Positions 1 to 7,305 of a DNA stretch of 64,000 bases are shown in pieces (the first letter of the stretch is position 1; each line of letters begins with the position of its first letter). Where the stretch lies: assembly GCA_004340125.1 (NCBI GenBank), contig SLUK01000002.1, forward strand, positions 124,001 to 188,000, in the 5' to 3' direction. The position numbers and the translations under genes are program-made. The notes beneath the pieces were generated by a model. The model made no database searches and had not been told where the DNA came from. It saw nothing but the letters and a program-made list of their open reading frames with translations. This stretch comes from Harryflintia acetispora. GTDB taxonomy: Bacteria > Bacillota > Clostridia > Oscillospirales > Ruminococcaceae.

Positions 1-1
1 T

Positions 2-436
2 TGCGCCTTTGCCGCCACCTCCCTGATCGTGGTGATCATCGGGGCGAACGTCTACCAGGGCACGGTGCGGGGGATGAATGAAAACTATGCCCTGCGCACC
101 TCGCTGAGCTATGTTTCGCAGAAGGTGCGCCAAAACGACGGGGCGGGCGAAATACACATCGGCACGCTCGATGGGGTCCCCGCGCTGGTGCTCGAGCAGC
201 CCTTTGATTCGGGGAGCTATCAGACCTGGATTTATTATGACGACGGCTGGCTGCGTGAGCTGTTTACCCGCGCGGACGCAGACGCCGCGCCCGCCGACGG
301 GCAGCCGATAGTGCAGCTCGCCGGCTTTGAGATGGAGCAGGATCAAAACGGCATGCTGACCTTTACCTCCCGCGACGGGGAGGGGGGCAGCGCCGAGATA
401 CGGCTCTGTCCCCGCTGCGGCAAAGGGAACGAATGA
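2..436 (+). CDS. DUF4860 domain-containing pilus-operon protein, 5' partial
   Basis: The reading frame is open from base 2, so the start lies left of the window. The visible part opens with the end of a hydrophobic segment (CAFAATSLIVVIIGANVYQG) followed by a soluble domain with the pattern NENYALRTSLSYVSQKVRQND, which I recognise as the DUF4860 family. Proteins of this family sit in type IV pilus-like operons of Clostridia and resemble a membrane-anchored pseudopilin. The stop overlaps the next start (ATGA at 433-436). The exact role is unknown; a minor pilin or assembly accessory is inferred from the neighbours and the single N-terminal membrane segment. Confidence 0.7.
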   Translation, partial: CAFAATSLIVVIIGANVYQGTVRGMNENYALRTSLSYVSQKVRQNDGAGEIHIGTLDGVPALVLEQPFDSGSYQTWIYYDDGWLRELFTRADADAAPADGQPIVQLAGFEMEQDQNGMLTFTSRDGEGGSAEIRLCPRCGKGNE

Positions 437-453
437 AGACGGGAGGTGAAGGG

Positions 454-867
454 ATGAAGCACAGGCACGCAAAGTCCGGGCTCTTTTTGTTCGAGCTGAT
501 CTTTGCCATCCTCTTTTTCGCGCTGGCCAGCGCGGTCTGTGTGCGTCTCTTCGCCGAGGCGCATCTCACCAGCCTGCACAGCCGGGATTTGAGCCAGGCA
601 CTCACCGAGGCGCAGAGCGCCGCCGAGTGTTTCAAGGCTTCGCCAGACGATTTGCGCCAGCTCGCTTCGCTGCTCGGCGCGCGGCAGGAGGGAGATACGC
701 TGGTGCTCGACTATGGTCACGACTGGTCCAGGACGGATCAGGAGGGGGAATACCGGCTGGTCCTCTCGCCACAGGGCGGTACGCCCGCCGCTGCACAGAT
801 CACGGTTTCCAAAGAGGGGCAAGTGGATCCCCTTTACGCCTTAGAGGTGAAGAAATACCAGCCATAG
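454..867 (+). CDS. Prepilin-like small membrane protein
   Basis: The protein (137 aa from this start) begins MKHRHAKSG followed by LFLFELIFAILFFALASAVCVRLF, which resembles a prepilin peptidase site: short basic leader, Gly, then a hydrophobic helix with Glu at about position 5 of the mature protein. Start 454 is preferred over the in-frame ATG at 433 because a GGAGGTG ribosome site (442-448) sits six bases before it. The C-terminal 100 residues look soluble and match no family I recognise. It lies in an operon with a DUF4860 protein and PilT, so a minor pilin of a type IV pilus-like system is the likely role. Confidence 0.65.
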   Translation: MKHRHAKSGLFLFELIFAILFFALASAVCVRLFAEAHLTSLHSRDLSQALTEAQSAAECFKASPDDLRQLASLLGARQEGDTLVLDYGHDWSRTDQEGEYRLVLSPQGGTPAAAQITVSKEGQVDPLYALEVKKYQP

Positions 868-889
868 GCGGGGAAAGGAGGGGGCCGGA

Positions 890-1360
890 ATGAAAAAAAG
901 GACGCAGATGGGCCTGGGGGTCGGGGCTTCCTCGATCCTGCTCATTTTTGTGCTGCTCTGCCTGACCACCTTCGCCACCCTTTCGCTGGTCTCGGCGCAG
1001 GCGGATGCGCGCCTGAGCGAGAAGACGGCCGAGACGGTGAGCGCCTATTATGAGGCGGACGCGCGCGCCGAGGAGCTGCTGGCCCAGATCGGCGAAGCAC
1101 TGAAATCCGTCCCGCCCGGGGAGGGATATCTGCAAACCTGCGCCGGGCTGCTCGCCACCATCGATGGGGTGGACGCCTTGCAGGATGACGACGGGCTGGC
1201 CGTTTCCTATCAGGTTGCGGCCGGGGAAAACCAGCAGCTGCAGGTCTCGCTGACAATCCCCGCTACGGGCGGGTACCGGCTGACCGGCTGGAAGACAGTA
1301 AATACGGCCCAGTGGCAGGAAGAGGAGCCGATGAGCCTCTGGCCGGGCGAACTCGGCTGA
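890..1360 (+). CDS. Small single-pass membrane protein of pilus operon
   Basis: The product is 156 aa with one hydrophobic helix at about residues 14-36 (ASSILLIFVLLCLTTFATLSLV), then a helical, charged region (SEKTAETVSAYYEADARAEELLAQI) and a short soluble tail. It lacks a clear prepilin cleavage site. The start has a GGAGGG-type site just upstream (about 878-885). The gene lies 22 bp after the prepilin-like gene and its stop is nine bases before the pilT start. I do not recognise the family; position suggests an assembly or anchoring component of the same type IV pilus-like apparatus. Confidence 0.6.
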   Translation: MKKRTQMGLGVGASSILLIFVLLCLTTFATLSLVSAQADARLSEKTAETVSAYYEADARAEELLAQIGEALKSVPPGEGYLQTCAGLLATIDGVDALQDDDGLAVSYQVAAGENQQLQVSLTIPATGGYRLTGWKTVNTAQWQEEEPMSLWPGELG

Positions 1361-1368
1361 GCGAAGGG

Positions 1369-2445
1369 ATGGAAAAGCAGATGGACGTGACACAGATTCT
1401 AAAGGAGGCGGTCGGGCGCAAGGCCTCGGACGTCTTTATCGTGGCGGGCCTGCCGGTGTCCTTTAAGATCAGCGGGAACATCCAGCGGGTGGATGAAGAG
1501 AAGCTGCGCCCGGAGCATACCGAGCAGCTGGTGAAGGAAATCTACACGCTGGCCCACAACCGGGACATTGCGTCGGTGACCAAGGGAGGGGATGACGACT
1601 TCTCCTTCTCGATCCCCGGCGTCTCCCGCTTCCGGGTGAGCGCCTATAAGCAGCGCGGCTCGTTGGCCGCGGTGATCCGGGTGGTGACCTTTGAGCTGCC
1701 CGACCCGAAGGAGTTGTGTATCCCCGACGTGGTGCTCGGGCTCGCTGGGCGCTCAAAGGGGCTGGTGCTGGTGACCGGCCCGGCCGGGAGCGGGAAATCC
1801 ACCACCCTGGCGTGCATCATCGACGTGATCAACCGCACCCGCAGTGCGCATGTCATCACGCTGGAGGACCCGCTGGAGTACCTGCACCTTCATAAGAAGA
1901 GTATCGTCAGCCAGCGGGAGGTCATGACCGACACCGAAAGCTACGTCAAGGCCCTGCGCGCCGCGCTGCGCCAGTCTCCGGATGTGATCCTGCTCGGGGA
2001 GATGCGGGATTACGAGACCATCAATGTGGCGATGACGGCGGCCGAGACCGGGCACCTGATCTTCTCCACCCTGCACACCATCGGGGTGGCGAACACCATC
2101 GACCGGATCATCGACGCCTTCCCGCCCAACCAGCAGCACCAGATCCGGGTACAGCTGGCAATGGTGCTGCAGGCGGTGGTTTCCCAGCAGTTGATCCCCA
2201 CCGTGGACGGCAAGGTGGTCCCGGCCTTCGAGGTCATGCTGGTCAACGGGGCCATCCGCAATATGATCCGAGAGTCGAAGGTCCATCAGATCGATTCGGT
2301 CATCTACTCCTCGGCCGGGGAGGGGATGCTCTCGATGGACCAGAGCCTGCTGGAGCTTTACCGCAGGGGGATCATCTCCGAGCGGGACGCACTCACTTAT
2401 AGCGCCAACCAGGATATGATGGCCAAGAAGCTCAAGGCGTTATAA
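1369..2445 (+). CDS. pilT: Type IV pilus retraction ATPase PilT
   Basis: This is a cytoplasmic hexameric ATPase of the secretion-ATPase superfamily that powers pilus retraction. Visible motifs are Walker A GPAGSGKST, the Asp box VITLEDPLEYLH, a Walker B-like segment LLGEMRDYETINVAMTAAETGH, the His box FSTLHT, and the PilT-specific AIRNMIRE motif near the C-terminus. Length (358 aa) is normal for the family. ATGs at 1369 and 1381 are both possible; in-frame ATGs further upstream would overlap the previous gene and add unrelated sequence. It ends the pilus-like operon and is followed by a strong terminator. The assembly ATPase and platform protein must lie outside the window. Confidence 0.92.
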   Translation: MEKQMDVTQILKEAVGRKASDVFIVAGLPVSFKISGNIQRVDEEKLRPEHTEQLVKEIYTLAHNRDIASVTKGGDDDFSFSIPGVSRFRVSAYKQRGSLAAVIRVVTFELPDPKELCIPDVVLGLAGRSKGLVLVTGPAGSGKSTTLACIIDVINRTRSAHVITLEDPLEYLHLHKKSIVSQREVMTDTESYVKALRAALRQSPDVILLGEMRDYETINVAMTAAETGHLIFSTLHTIGVANTIDRIIDAFPPNQQHQIRVQLAMVLQAVVSQQLIPTVDGKVVPAFEVMLVNGAIRNMIRESKVHQIDSVIYSSAGEGMLSMDQSLLELYRRGIISERDALTYSANQDMMAKKLKAL

Positions 2446-2452
2446 TGTAAAT

Positions 2453-2498
2453 AAAAAAAGCAGGGCCGCCGGCGATTGCCGGCGGCCCTGCTTTTTTT
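2453..2498. terminator. Bidirectional terminator between pilT and aldo/keto reductase
   Basis: A GC-rich stem (GCAGGGCCGCCGGC, loop GATT, and its exact complement) is flanked by seven A on the left and seven T on the right, so it can end transcription from both convergent genes. Confidence 0.9.
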
Positions 2499-3507
2499 AT
2501 TTCAGGAAGGTCTTGTAGTCCTCGTAGTTGCGCCGCAGCAGATTGGGGGTATCCAATCCATAGGGGCAGTGCTGCGCACAGTGGTTACAGCCGATACACG
2601 CATCGATCCGCGACATTTTTTCCTGCCATTCATCGGTCAGCCATTGCGCGCTGGGGGAGCGCCGGATCATTAAGGACATCCGCGCGCTGGTGGGGATGTC
2701 GATTTTGGCGGGGCAGGGCAGGCAGTAGCCGCAGCCGCGGCAGAACTCGCCCAGCAGCTCACTGCGGTCCTTCTCGATGATGGCCGAGAGCTCTCCGGTC
2801 ATGGCGGGGGGATTCCCAATATAGGAGAGGAATTCGTCGAGCTCGCTTTCGCGCTGCACCCCCCAGATGGGGAGGACGTTGTCGAACCGGGCGAGGAAGG
2901 CGTAGGCCGCCGCGCTGCTGGTGATCAGCCCTCCCGAAAGGGCCTTCATCGCGATGAAGCCGACGTTTTTCTCCTTGCAGAGCCGCACCAGCTCGAGCTC
3001 CCGCTCACTGGCAAGATAGGAAAAGGGGAATTGCAGCGTCTCGTAAAGCCCGGATTCCACCGCTTCCCTGGCGACGTTCAGGCGGTGGTTGGTGATCCCG
3101 ATATGCCGTACCTTTCCCAGCTCCTTGGCCTTTCGCATGGCCTCATAAAGCCCGCTGCCGTCGCCCGGCTTGGGGCAGAACGGCGGGTTATGGAATTGGA
3201 GGATGTCGACGTGGTCGGTCTTCAGCAGCCGCAGGCTGGTGTCGAGGTCATTCCAAAAGCCTTCGGCCGTGAGCGCCGGGGTCTTGGTGGCGAGATAGAA
3301 TCCGTCGCGCTCCTCCGAGAGGGCCAGTCCGATCTTCTCCTCGCTGTCGGTATAGCTGCGGGCGGTGTCGAAGAAGGTCATCCCGCCCCTGTAAGCCTTT
3401 TGCAGCAGATATGCGGCCTCCTCCTTGGAGATGCGCTGGATCGGCAGCGCGCCGAACCCGTTTTTATCGACCGTGATCCCGGTGCTTCCGAGCGTCACCT
3501 TTGGCAT
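2497..3507 (-). CDS. Aldo/keto reductase with C-terminal 4Fe-4S domain
   Basis: The N-terminal 270 residues form an aldo/keto reductase barrel with the usual tetrad: Asp and Tyr in FFDTARSYTDSEEKIG, Lys in YLATKTP, and His in VDILQFHN. The C-terminal 80 residues carry two iron-sulfur cysteine clusters, CRGCGYCLPCP and CIGCNHCAQHCPYG. This architecture (336 aa) is common in anaerobic Clostridia; substrates are mostly unknown. It is a single gene on the minus strand with a GGAGG site before the start and shares a terminator with pilT. It probably acts as a cytoplasmic oxidoreductase linking NAD(P)H or ferredoxin to small carbonyl compounds (inference). Confidence 0.9.
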   Translation of the reverse strand: MPKVTLGSTGITVDKNGFGALPIQRISKEEAAYLLQKAYRGGMTFFDTARSYTDSEEKIGLALSEERDGFYLATKTPALTAEGFWNDLDTSLRLLKTDHVDILQFHNPPFCPKPGDGSGLYEAMRKAKELGKVRHIGITNHRLNVAREAVESGLYETLQFPFSYLASERELELVRLCKEKNVGFIAMKALSGGLITSSAAAYAFLARFDNVLPIWGVQRESELDEFLSYIGNPPAMTGELSAIIEKDRSELLGEFCRGCGYCLPCPAKIDIPTSARMSLMIRRSPSAQWLTDEWQEKMSRIDACIGCNHCAQHCPYGLDTPNLLRRNYEDYKTFLK

Positions 3508-3894
3508 GCCCGATTCCTCCTCTAACGTTGTTGTCCAATATTTATTGTATAGCAGGAGGAAGGCTTTGTCCAGTCCCGGAATTTTGAGACAAAATTGTAA
3601 TTTGTCTATAGTTCCAGTGACAGAGAGGAAATCATTTCAAACCTTTTGATTCATTGATTATTCATAATGGAAATAAATAATTAATAAATAAGAAATATTA
3701 AAATATAGAATACATCAGTTTGACATAAAAGTAAAATTTTGTTATAGATTAAGAAATAAATCGTTTCATATAAGGCTTTTTATTTTTGTTTCACCATTTT
3801 GTAATCTTTTCTATAATGAAATCACGGTAAGGGATGAAACTTAGTGGAGAGATCCCACACCAGTTTTGATTTTAAAGAAAAGAGGAGAAACACA
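3508..3894. other. AT-rich intergenic region upstream of surface protein
   Basis: This 387-bp stretch contains no gene. From about 3590 to 3830 it is extremely A+T-rich, in sharp contrast to its surroundings, which fits UP-element-like promoter DNA for the strongly expressed gene that follows. No terminator-like hairpin is obvious. Confidence 0.6.
3789..3817 (+). promoter_or_regulatory. Predicted promoter of surface protein
   Basis: A perfect -10 box TATAAT lies at 3812-3817. A weak -35 (TTTCAC, 3789-3794) is 17 bp upstream, inside very AT-rich DNA that may supply UP elements. The predicted leader is about 70 bases and ends with AGAGGAG before the ATG at 3895. Confidence 0.6.
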
Positions 3895-5043
3895 ATGAAA
3901 AAAGTACTGGCTTCAGTGCTTGCTGCTGCGATGGTTCTCGGCACCGCTTCCGTAGCGTTCGCCGCCAACAACGTTATCAGCAAAACCAAAAAGGGTTCCT
4001 ATGCTTACTCCCTCGTCGTTGACAAGGATTCTGACAACGCCACCTATGAGACCGGCGCCCCCTACCTCGTGACCTATGGGCCCGATGATGCCGGCACCGA
4101 TGTGGAAGACGCAGGTAACGAGGCTGAGATCGTAATCGAGCCTGACGGTGACCTGAGAATCACTGACATCGACGTTCACGTCAACACCAAGAACGTGACT
4201 GCCAAGGTAAAGAAGAACGATGGTCTTACCTATACCGACAAAAACGGTAAGGAATACAAATCCCCTGTGTTGACCCTGAAGGGCAACGCTGGCCTGCGCA
4301 CCTTCGAGTTCGAGGACTACGAGGTTGAGGTTGACCTGACCATCGGCGATGCGGATAAGACTGGCGGTCTGCTTGCCAAGGGCGCTTCTGCCGAGAAGGA
4401 CATCACCATCACCGTTAAGCTGGACGAGGGTGTTGCCTACTCCCGCATCCAGGAATTTGAGGAAGACACCAATTACACCAACAGCAAGACCAACGGTGTT
4501 GTTTACAACTTCGACGAAGTGATCGGCGACGAGTCCAGAATCCGTGCCAACGACTATGTTGATGTGTACTTCAAGGGCAACTACGGCACCGATTACGAGA
4601 ACATGAGACTGGTTGACGACGACATCGATGAGATCGTTGATTTCTTCGGCGACGTTGACGTTGACTGCTATGACTTCATTGCTAATCCGAAGTTTGCTTC
4701 CAAGGTCAAAGTCATCATCGACGCTGACTCCGGCTCTGTGCTCTACGAGTACAACAAGAAGACCGGCGACGTGACCAAGGTTGACGCTGAGTATGAGAGC
4801 GACGGCTGGGCGTTCGAGACCAAGGTTCTCGGCACCTACATCGTGGCTGAGGAAGAGTACGAGGAAGGCACCATCTCCAAGGACGGCGAGACCTCTTCTG
4901 ATGAAGAGACCGAAGAGCCCACCGATGGCGACAAGACCAACCCGGGCACCGGCGCTAACGACATGGTCGGCGCTGCCGCTGCCATGGCGGTCGTCTCCCT
5001 GGTAGCTGCTGGCGCTGTTGCGTTCAAGAAGGCTTCCAAGTAA
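3895..5043 (+). CDS. Secreted, cell-envelope anchored acidic surface protein
   Basis: The 382-aa product has a clear signal peptide (MKKVLASVLAAAMVLGTASVAFA), a long acidic extracellular region with repeated beta-strand-like stretches, a Glu/Thr/Asp-rich linker (EEETEEPTDGDKTNP-like), and a C-terminal tail of NPGTG, hydrophobic helix and Lys-rich end (FKKASK). The tail resembles a sortase-type or membrane-anchoring signal, although NPGTG is not a classical LPXTG. Codon use differs from neighbours: many GTT, GCT and AAC codons, as in very abundant proteins. Start 3895 is chosen over 3844 because of AGAGGAG and the signal peptide. I do not recognise a domain; an S-layer-like or abundant envelope protein is inferred. 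Confidence 0.75.
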   Translation: MKKVLASVLAAAMVLGTASVAFAANNVISKTKKGSYAYSLVVDKDSDNATYETGAPYLVTYGPDDAGTDVEDAGNEAEIVIEPDGDLRITDIDVHVNTKNVTAKVKKNDGLTYTDKNGKEYKSPVLTLKGNAGLRTFEFEDYEVEVDLTIGDADKTGGLLAKGASAEKDITITVKLDEGVAYSRIQEFEEDTNYTNSKTNGVVYNFDEVIGDESRIRANDYVDVYFKGNYGTDYENMRLVDDDIDEIVDFFGDVDVDCYDFIANPKFASKVKVIIDADSGSVLYEYNKKTGDVTKVDAEYESDGWAFETKVLGTYIVAEEEYEEGTISKDGETSSDEETEEPTDGDKTNPGTGANDMVGAAAAMAVVSLVAAGAVAFKKASK

Positions 5044-5117
5044 GCGATTGTTCCATTGGCTTTCGGGCATGAGAGGTTTATTGGAATTTCCTCCTCTGCC
5101 ATAAAGCAAATAACGAT

Positions 5118-5149
5118 AAGCCCGACCTACTCTCCAGGGTCGGGCTTTT
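5118..5149 (+). terminator. Terminator after surface protein
   Basis: Ten-base-pair stem AAGCCCGACC / GGTCGGGCTT with a T-rich 3' side. It lies between the surface protein stop and the MarR-type gene, so the regulator needs its own start of transcription or depends on read-through. Confidence 0.85.
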
Positions 5150-5175
5150 CTCCTGTCATGAGGGTGGGTATAAAA

Positions 5176-5670
5176 ATGGAAGGAAATAACAACTCGATTT
5201 ATAAGGAGCTTTTCCAGCTGGAATATTACCTGCAGCGGCGGGTGGACGAGTACCTCTTCTCCCACGGCTTGGATGAGGCGGGGTATCAGTTCCTGGCCTA
5301 TATCGGGGCTCACGGCGGCTGTAGGGTCGGCGACGTGGAAGCGGCGGTGCAGATGGACCGCGCGGCGGTCAACCGCAAGCTGCGCGCGCTCGGGGAGCGG
5401 GGCTTCGTGATGAAGCGGGGGAGCAGGAGCGACCGGAGGATCATCCTGCTCTATCTCACCCCGGCGGGCAGGGCGGTGACCAGCGCGGTCCGGGAAATTC
5501 TCAAGGAATGGGATGACGAAATGCATCGCCAGCTCGGAGAACAGGACTGCGAAGCCCTGTCTCAGATCATAGAAAGGCTGGCCGAGGCGACCCGGCATGA
5601 GCAGGCGCAGCCCGCACCCCAGCCTACGCACGACGGGCTGCATCATGTCAAAATACGGGCCGAACACTGA
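5176..5670 (+). CDS. MarR family transcriptional regulator
   Basis: A 164-aa winged-helix protein. After an N-terminal dimerisation helix (IYKELFQLEYYLQRRVDEYLF) come the helix-turn-helix (VGDVEAAVQMDRAAVNRKLRALGERGFV) and the wing (RSDRRIILLYLTPAGRAV), the normal MarR order. The C-terminal 25 residues are a Gln/Pro-rich extension. Start 5176 is preferred to 5158 or 5056 because AGGGTGGG lies seven bases upstream and the protein then has normal length. It is followed 29 bp later by an atypical response regulator, possibly co-transcribed. Its target is not obvious from the neighbourhood. Confidence 0.85.
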   Translation: MEGNNNSIYKELFQLEYYLQRRVDEYLFSHGLDEAGYQFLAYIGAHGGCRVGDVEAAVQMDRAAVNRKLRALGERGFVMKRGSRSDRRIILLYLTPAGRAVTSAVREILKEWDDEMHRQLGEQDCEALSQIIERLAEATRHEQAQPAPQPTHDGLHHVKIRAEH

Positions 5671-5699
5671 GCGTTTGGGGGAGAAAGAGGGGAACGGCA

Positions 5700-6374
5700 A
5701 TGTTTACGGTTTTGGCGGCAACGGGGGACGAAACCTTAGCGAAGCGCCTCTATGAGAGTCTCGAGGACGGGGGCTATCATTGCTTTCCCGCCCAGGACGG
5801 AGAAAAGGTTTACTTTTTGCTGGACAATTTTCATATCGACCTGCTTGTCTGCGAGGCGGCGCTGCCCGGGAAGGATGGCTGCACCATCACACGGGAGCTG
5901 CGCGCCGCTCAGTTTTCGCTGCCCATCCTCCTGCTGGCTGGGGAAAACTCGCTCGAACAGAAACGGGCGTGTTTTCTGGCGGGCGCGGACGACTGCATGC
6001 CAAAGCCTGTTGAGATGGAGGAGCTGCTCCTGCGGGTATCGGCGCTGCTGCGCCGCGCGGGCGCGGCCAGCCGCCACAAGCTACAGATCGGCGAACTGGC
6101 TGCGGACTACGATACCTTGACGGTTTCCACGCCCGACCGGAACATGAAGCTCCCCAAAAGGGAATTCGAGCTGCTTTTTAAGCTGCTGTCATCGCCCGGG
6201 CAGACCTTCACCCGCCGCCAGCTGCTCGACGAGCTGTGGGGGCTGGACACAGGCGTGGACGAGCGCACGGTGGATGTACATATCAAGCGGCTGCGCGCCC
6301 GCTTCAAGTACCGCCAGGAGTTCCAGCTCGTCACGGTGCGGGGGATCGGATACCGTGCAAAACTGACGCGCTAA
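5700..6374 (+). CDS. Atypical OmpR-family response regulator lacking phospho-acceptor Asp
   Basis: The 224-aa protein has a receiver domain (about 1-118) and an OmpR/PhoB winged-helix DNA-binding domain (about 125-222, ending VRGIGYRAKL). The receiver is degenerate: the residue aligning with the phosphorylated Asp is Glu52 (LLVCEAALPGKDG), the usual acidic pair after strand 1 reads Ala-Thr (VLAATGD), and the Thr/Ser position is Ala80; only the conserved Lys (MPKPVE, Lys102) remains. Such receivers normally act without phosphorylation. No histidine kinase lies beside it. The only nearby co-directional gene is the MarR-like regulator. Confidence 0.88.
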   Translation: MFTVLAATGDETLAKRLYESLEDGGYHCFPAQDGEKVYFLLDNFHIDLLVCEAALPGKDGCTITRELRAAQFSLPILLLAGENSLEQKRACFLAGADDCMPKPVEMEELLLRVSALLRRAGAASRHKLQIGELAADYDTLTVSTPDRNMKLPKREFELLFKLLSSPGQTFTRRQLLDELWGLDTGVDERTVDVHIKRLRARFKYRQEFQLVTVRGIGYRAKLTR

Positions 6375-6389
6375 ATCTGTAATGCCATT

Positions 6390-6722
6390 TTACTTTACAG
6401 AAGTGGAGAATCCGCTTGACAGCAGGAGTTGATCCAATTCCTCGCGGTCCCGGCGCCATTGCTCCCGATAGCCTTGCAGCAGCGACCGTCCGATTCCGGT
6501 GATCCGGTAATGGGGCAGGGCCATCCCCTCATAGGGCCACTCGCACCCCTCGAGCGCGCCCGAGGACAGAAGCTGCTGCAGCGCCTGGTCGAATGGTTCG
6601 CTCTCCAGGTTCAGCCTCTCTTGCATCGCCCTGCTTGGCAGGTATATGCGGGTCCCATCCTCACAAAGCAGGGCGAGGATGCAGGCCGCTGCCGCTGTCT
6701 GGCTGTCCCGCCAAAATGTCAT
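6390..6722 (-). CDS. Small helical, probably winged-helix protein
   Basis: The 110-aa protein begins MTFWRDSQTAAAACILALLCEDGTRIYLP and contains a pattern compatible with a winged helix (SRAMQERLNLESEPFDQALQQLLSSGALEG, then a short wing with HYRITGIGRSLLQGYREQW). A strong GGAGGTGG site lies before the start. I do not recognise a named family; resemblance to PadR/MarR-type folds is only by pattern. It is convergent with the response regulator and divergent from the aspS leader. A palindromic sequence and direct repeats lie just upstream (6750-6804), compatible with autoregulation. Confidence 0.55.
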   Translation of the reverse strand: MTFWRDSQTAAAACILALLCEDGTRIYLPSRAMQERLNLESEPFDQALQQLLSSGALEGCEWPYEGMALPHYRITGIGRSLLQGYREQWRRDREELDQLLLSSGFSTSVK

Positions 6723-6903
6723 GCAAACACCACCTCCATCCCTTATTCTAGCGTTCTCATATGAACGGAATATGAACCGATATATTGACTTTGATATATT
6801 GACTAAACGCGGGAAGTGTGGTGAATATTCCTAAAAACGGCGGGGAATAACAAAACGGAACCGGGCGTTTGTGATGAAGATTCTTCCTGCCGGCAATCAC
6901 CGC

Positions 6904-6932
6904 TTGACAAGATGGGCCGGGCAGAATATAAT
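6904..6932 (+). promoter_or_regulatory. Promoter of T-box/aspS transcript
   Basis: Consensus sigma-A promoter: TTGACA (6904-6909), 17-bp spacer, TATAAT (6927-6932). Transcription would start near 6939, just ahead of the T-box stem I. Confidence 0.9.
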
Positions 6933-6939
6933 CAATCAC

Positions 6940-7276
6940 AACAAACAGCAAGGGCGCTGCGGATTAAGTCCGTAGCGCTTTACGCTTACAATGATGAAAA
7001 TGGCATTGATGGGAAGAGTAGCCCAAAGGAAGGGGCGGCAGAGAGCCGGGGTAGCTGAAAACCGGCGCCTGTGCCTTTGGGGGAAGAACATCCCGGAGCC
7101 GCTGACCGAACGGGAGGCAAATGTTGCCCAAGTAGGCTCAGACGCGGGGCGGCGCGTTACAGCCGCCAGCCATAGTGTGAAAGAGTGGGTTTCCCTTTGG
7201 GGAGCCTATTTGGGTGGTACCGCGGAAGGAAGGCCTTTCGTCCCAATTTGTGTGGGACGAAAGGCCTTTTTGGTTT
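6940..7276 (+). promoter_or_regulatory. T-box riboswitch upstream of aspS, with Asn/Glu-type specifier loop
   Basis: The leader has the standard T-box parts: AGAGAG with the stem I terminal region around 7040-7070, the T-box core GGTGGTACCGCGG at about 7213-7225, and a terminator stem GCCTTTCGTCCC / GGGACGAAAGGC with T run (about 7233-7275). Pairing GCCCAAAGG with CCTTTGGG and GGGA with TCCC leaves the 3' specifier-loop strand GGAAGAACA (7082-7090). This contains overlapping GAA (7086-7088) and AAC (7087-7089) but no Asp codon. Uncharged tRNA-Asn, possibly also tRNA-Glu, is therefore the predicted ligand, which fits a non-discriminating AspRS working with GatCAB. Confidence 0.85.
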
Positions 7277-7305
7277 TGCGGGACCTGATAAAGGAGGAGT
7301 TTTTG

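Noticed and set aside
3913..5700. Long open frame on the minus strand opposite the surface protein (595 codons)
   Set aside because: It is antisense to a gene with a signal peptide, promoter, ribosome site and terminator; the frame is open because of biased codon use in the sense gene, and no start signal is present.
6991..7305. N-terminal extension of AspRS beginning inside the leader
   Set aside because: The sequence is the T-box RNA; AspRS homology begins at 7306 with AAGGAGGAG in front.
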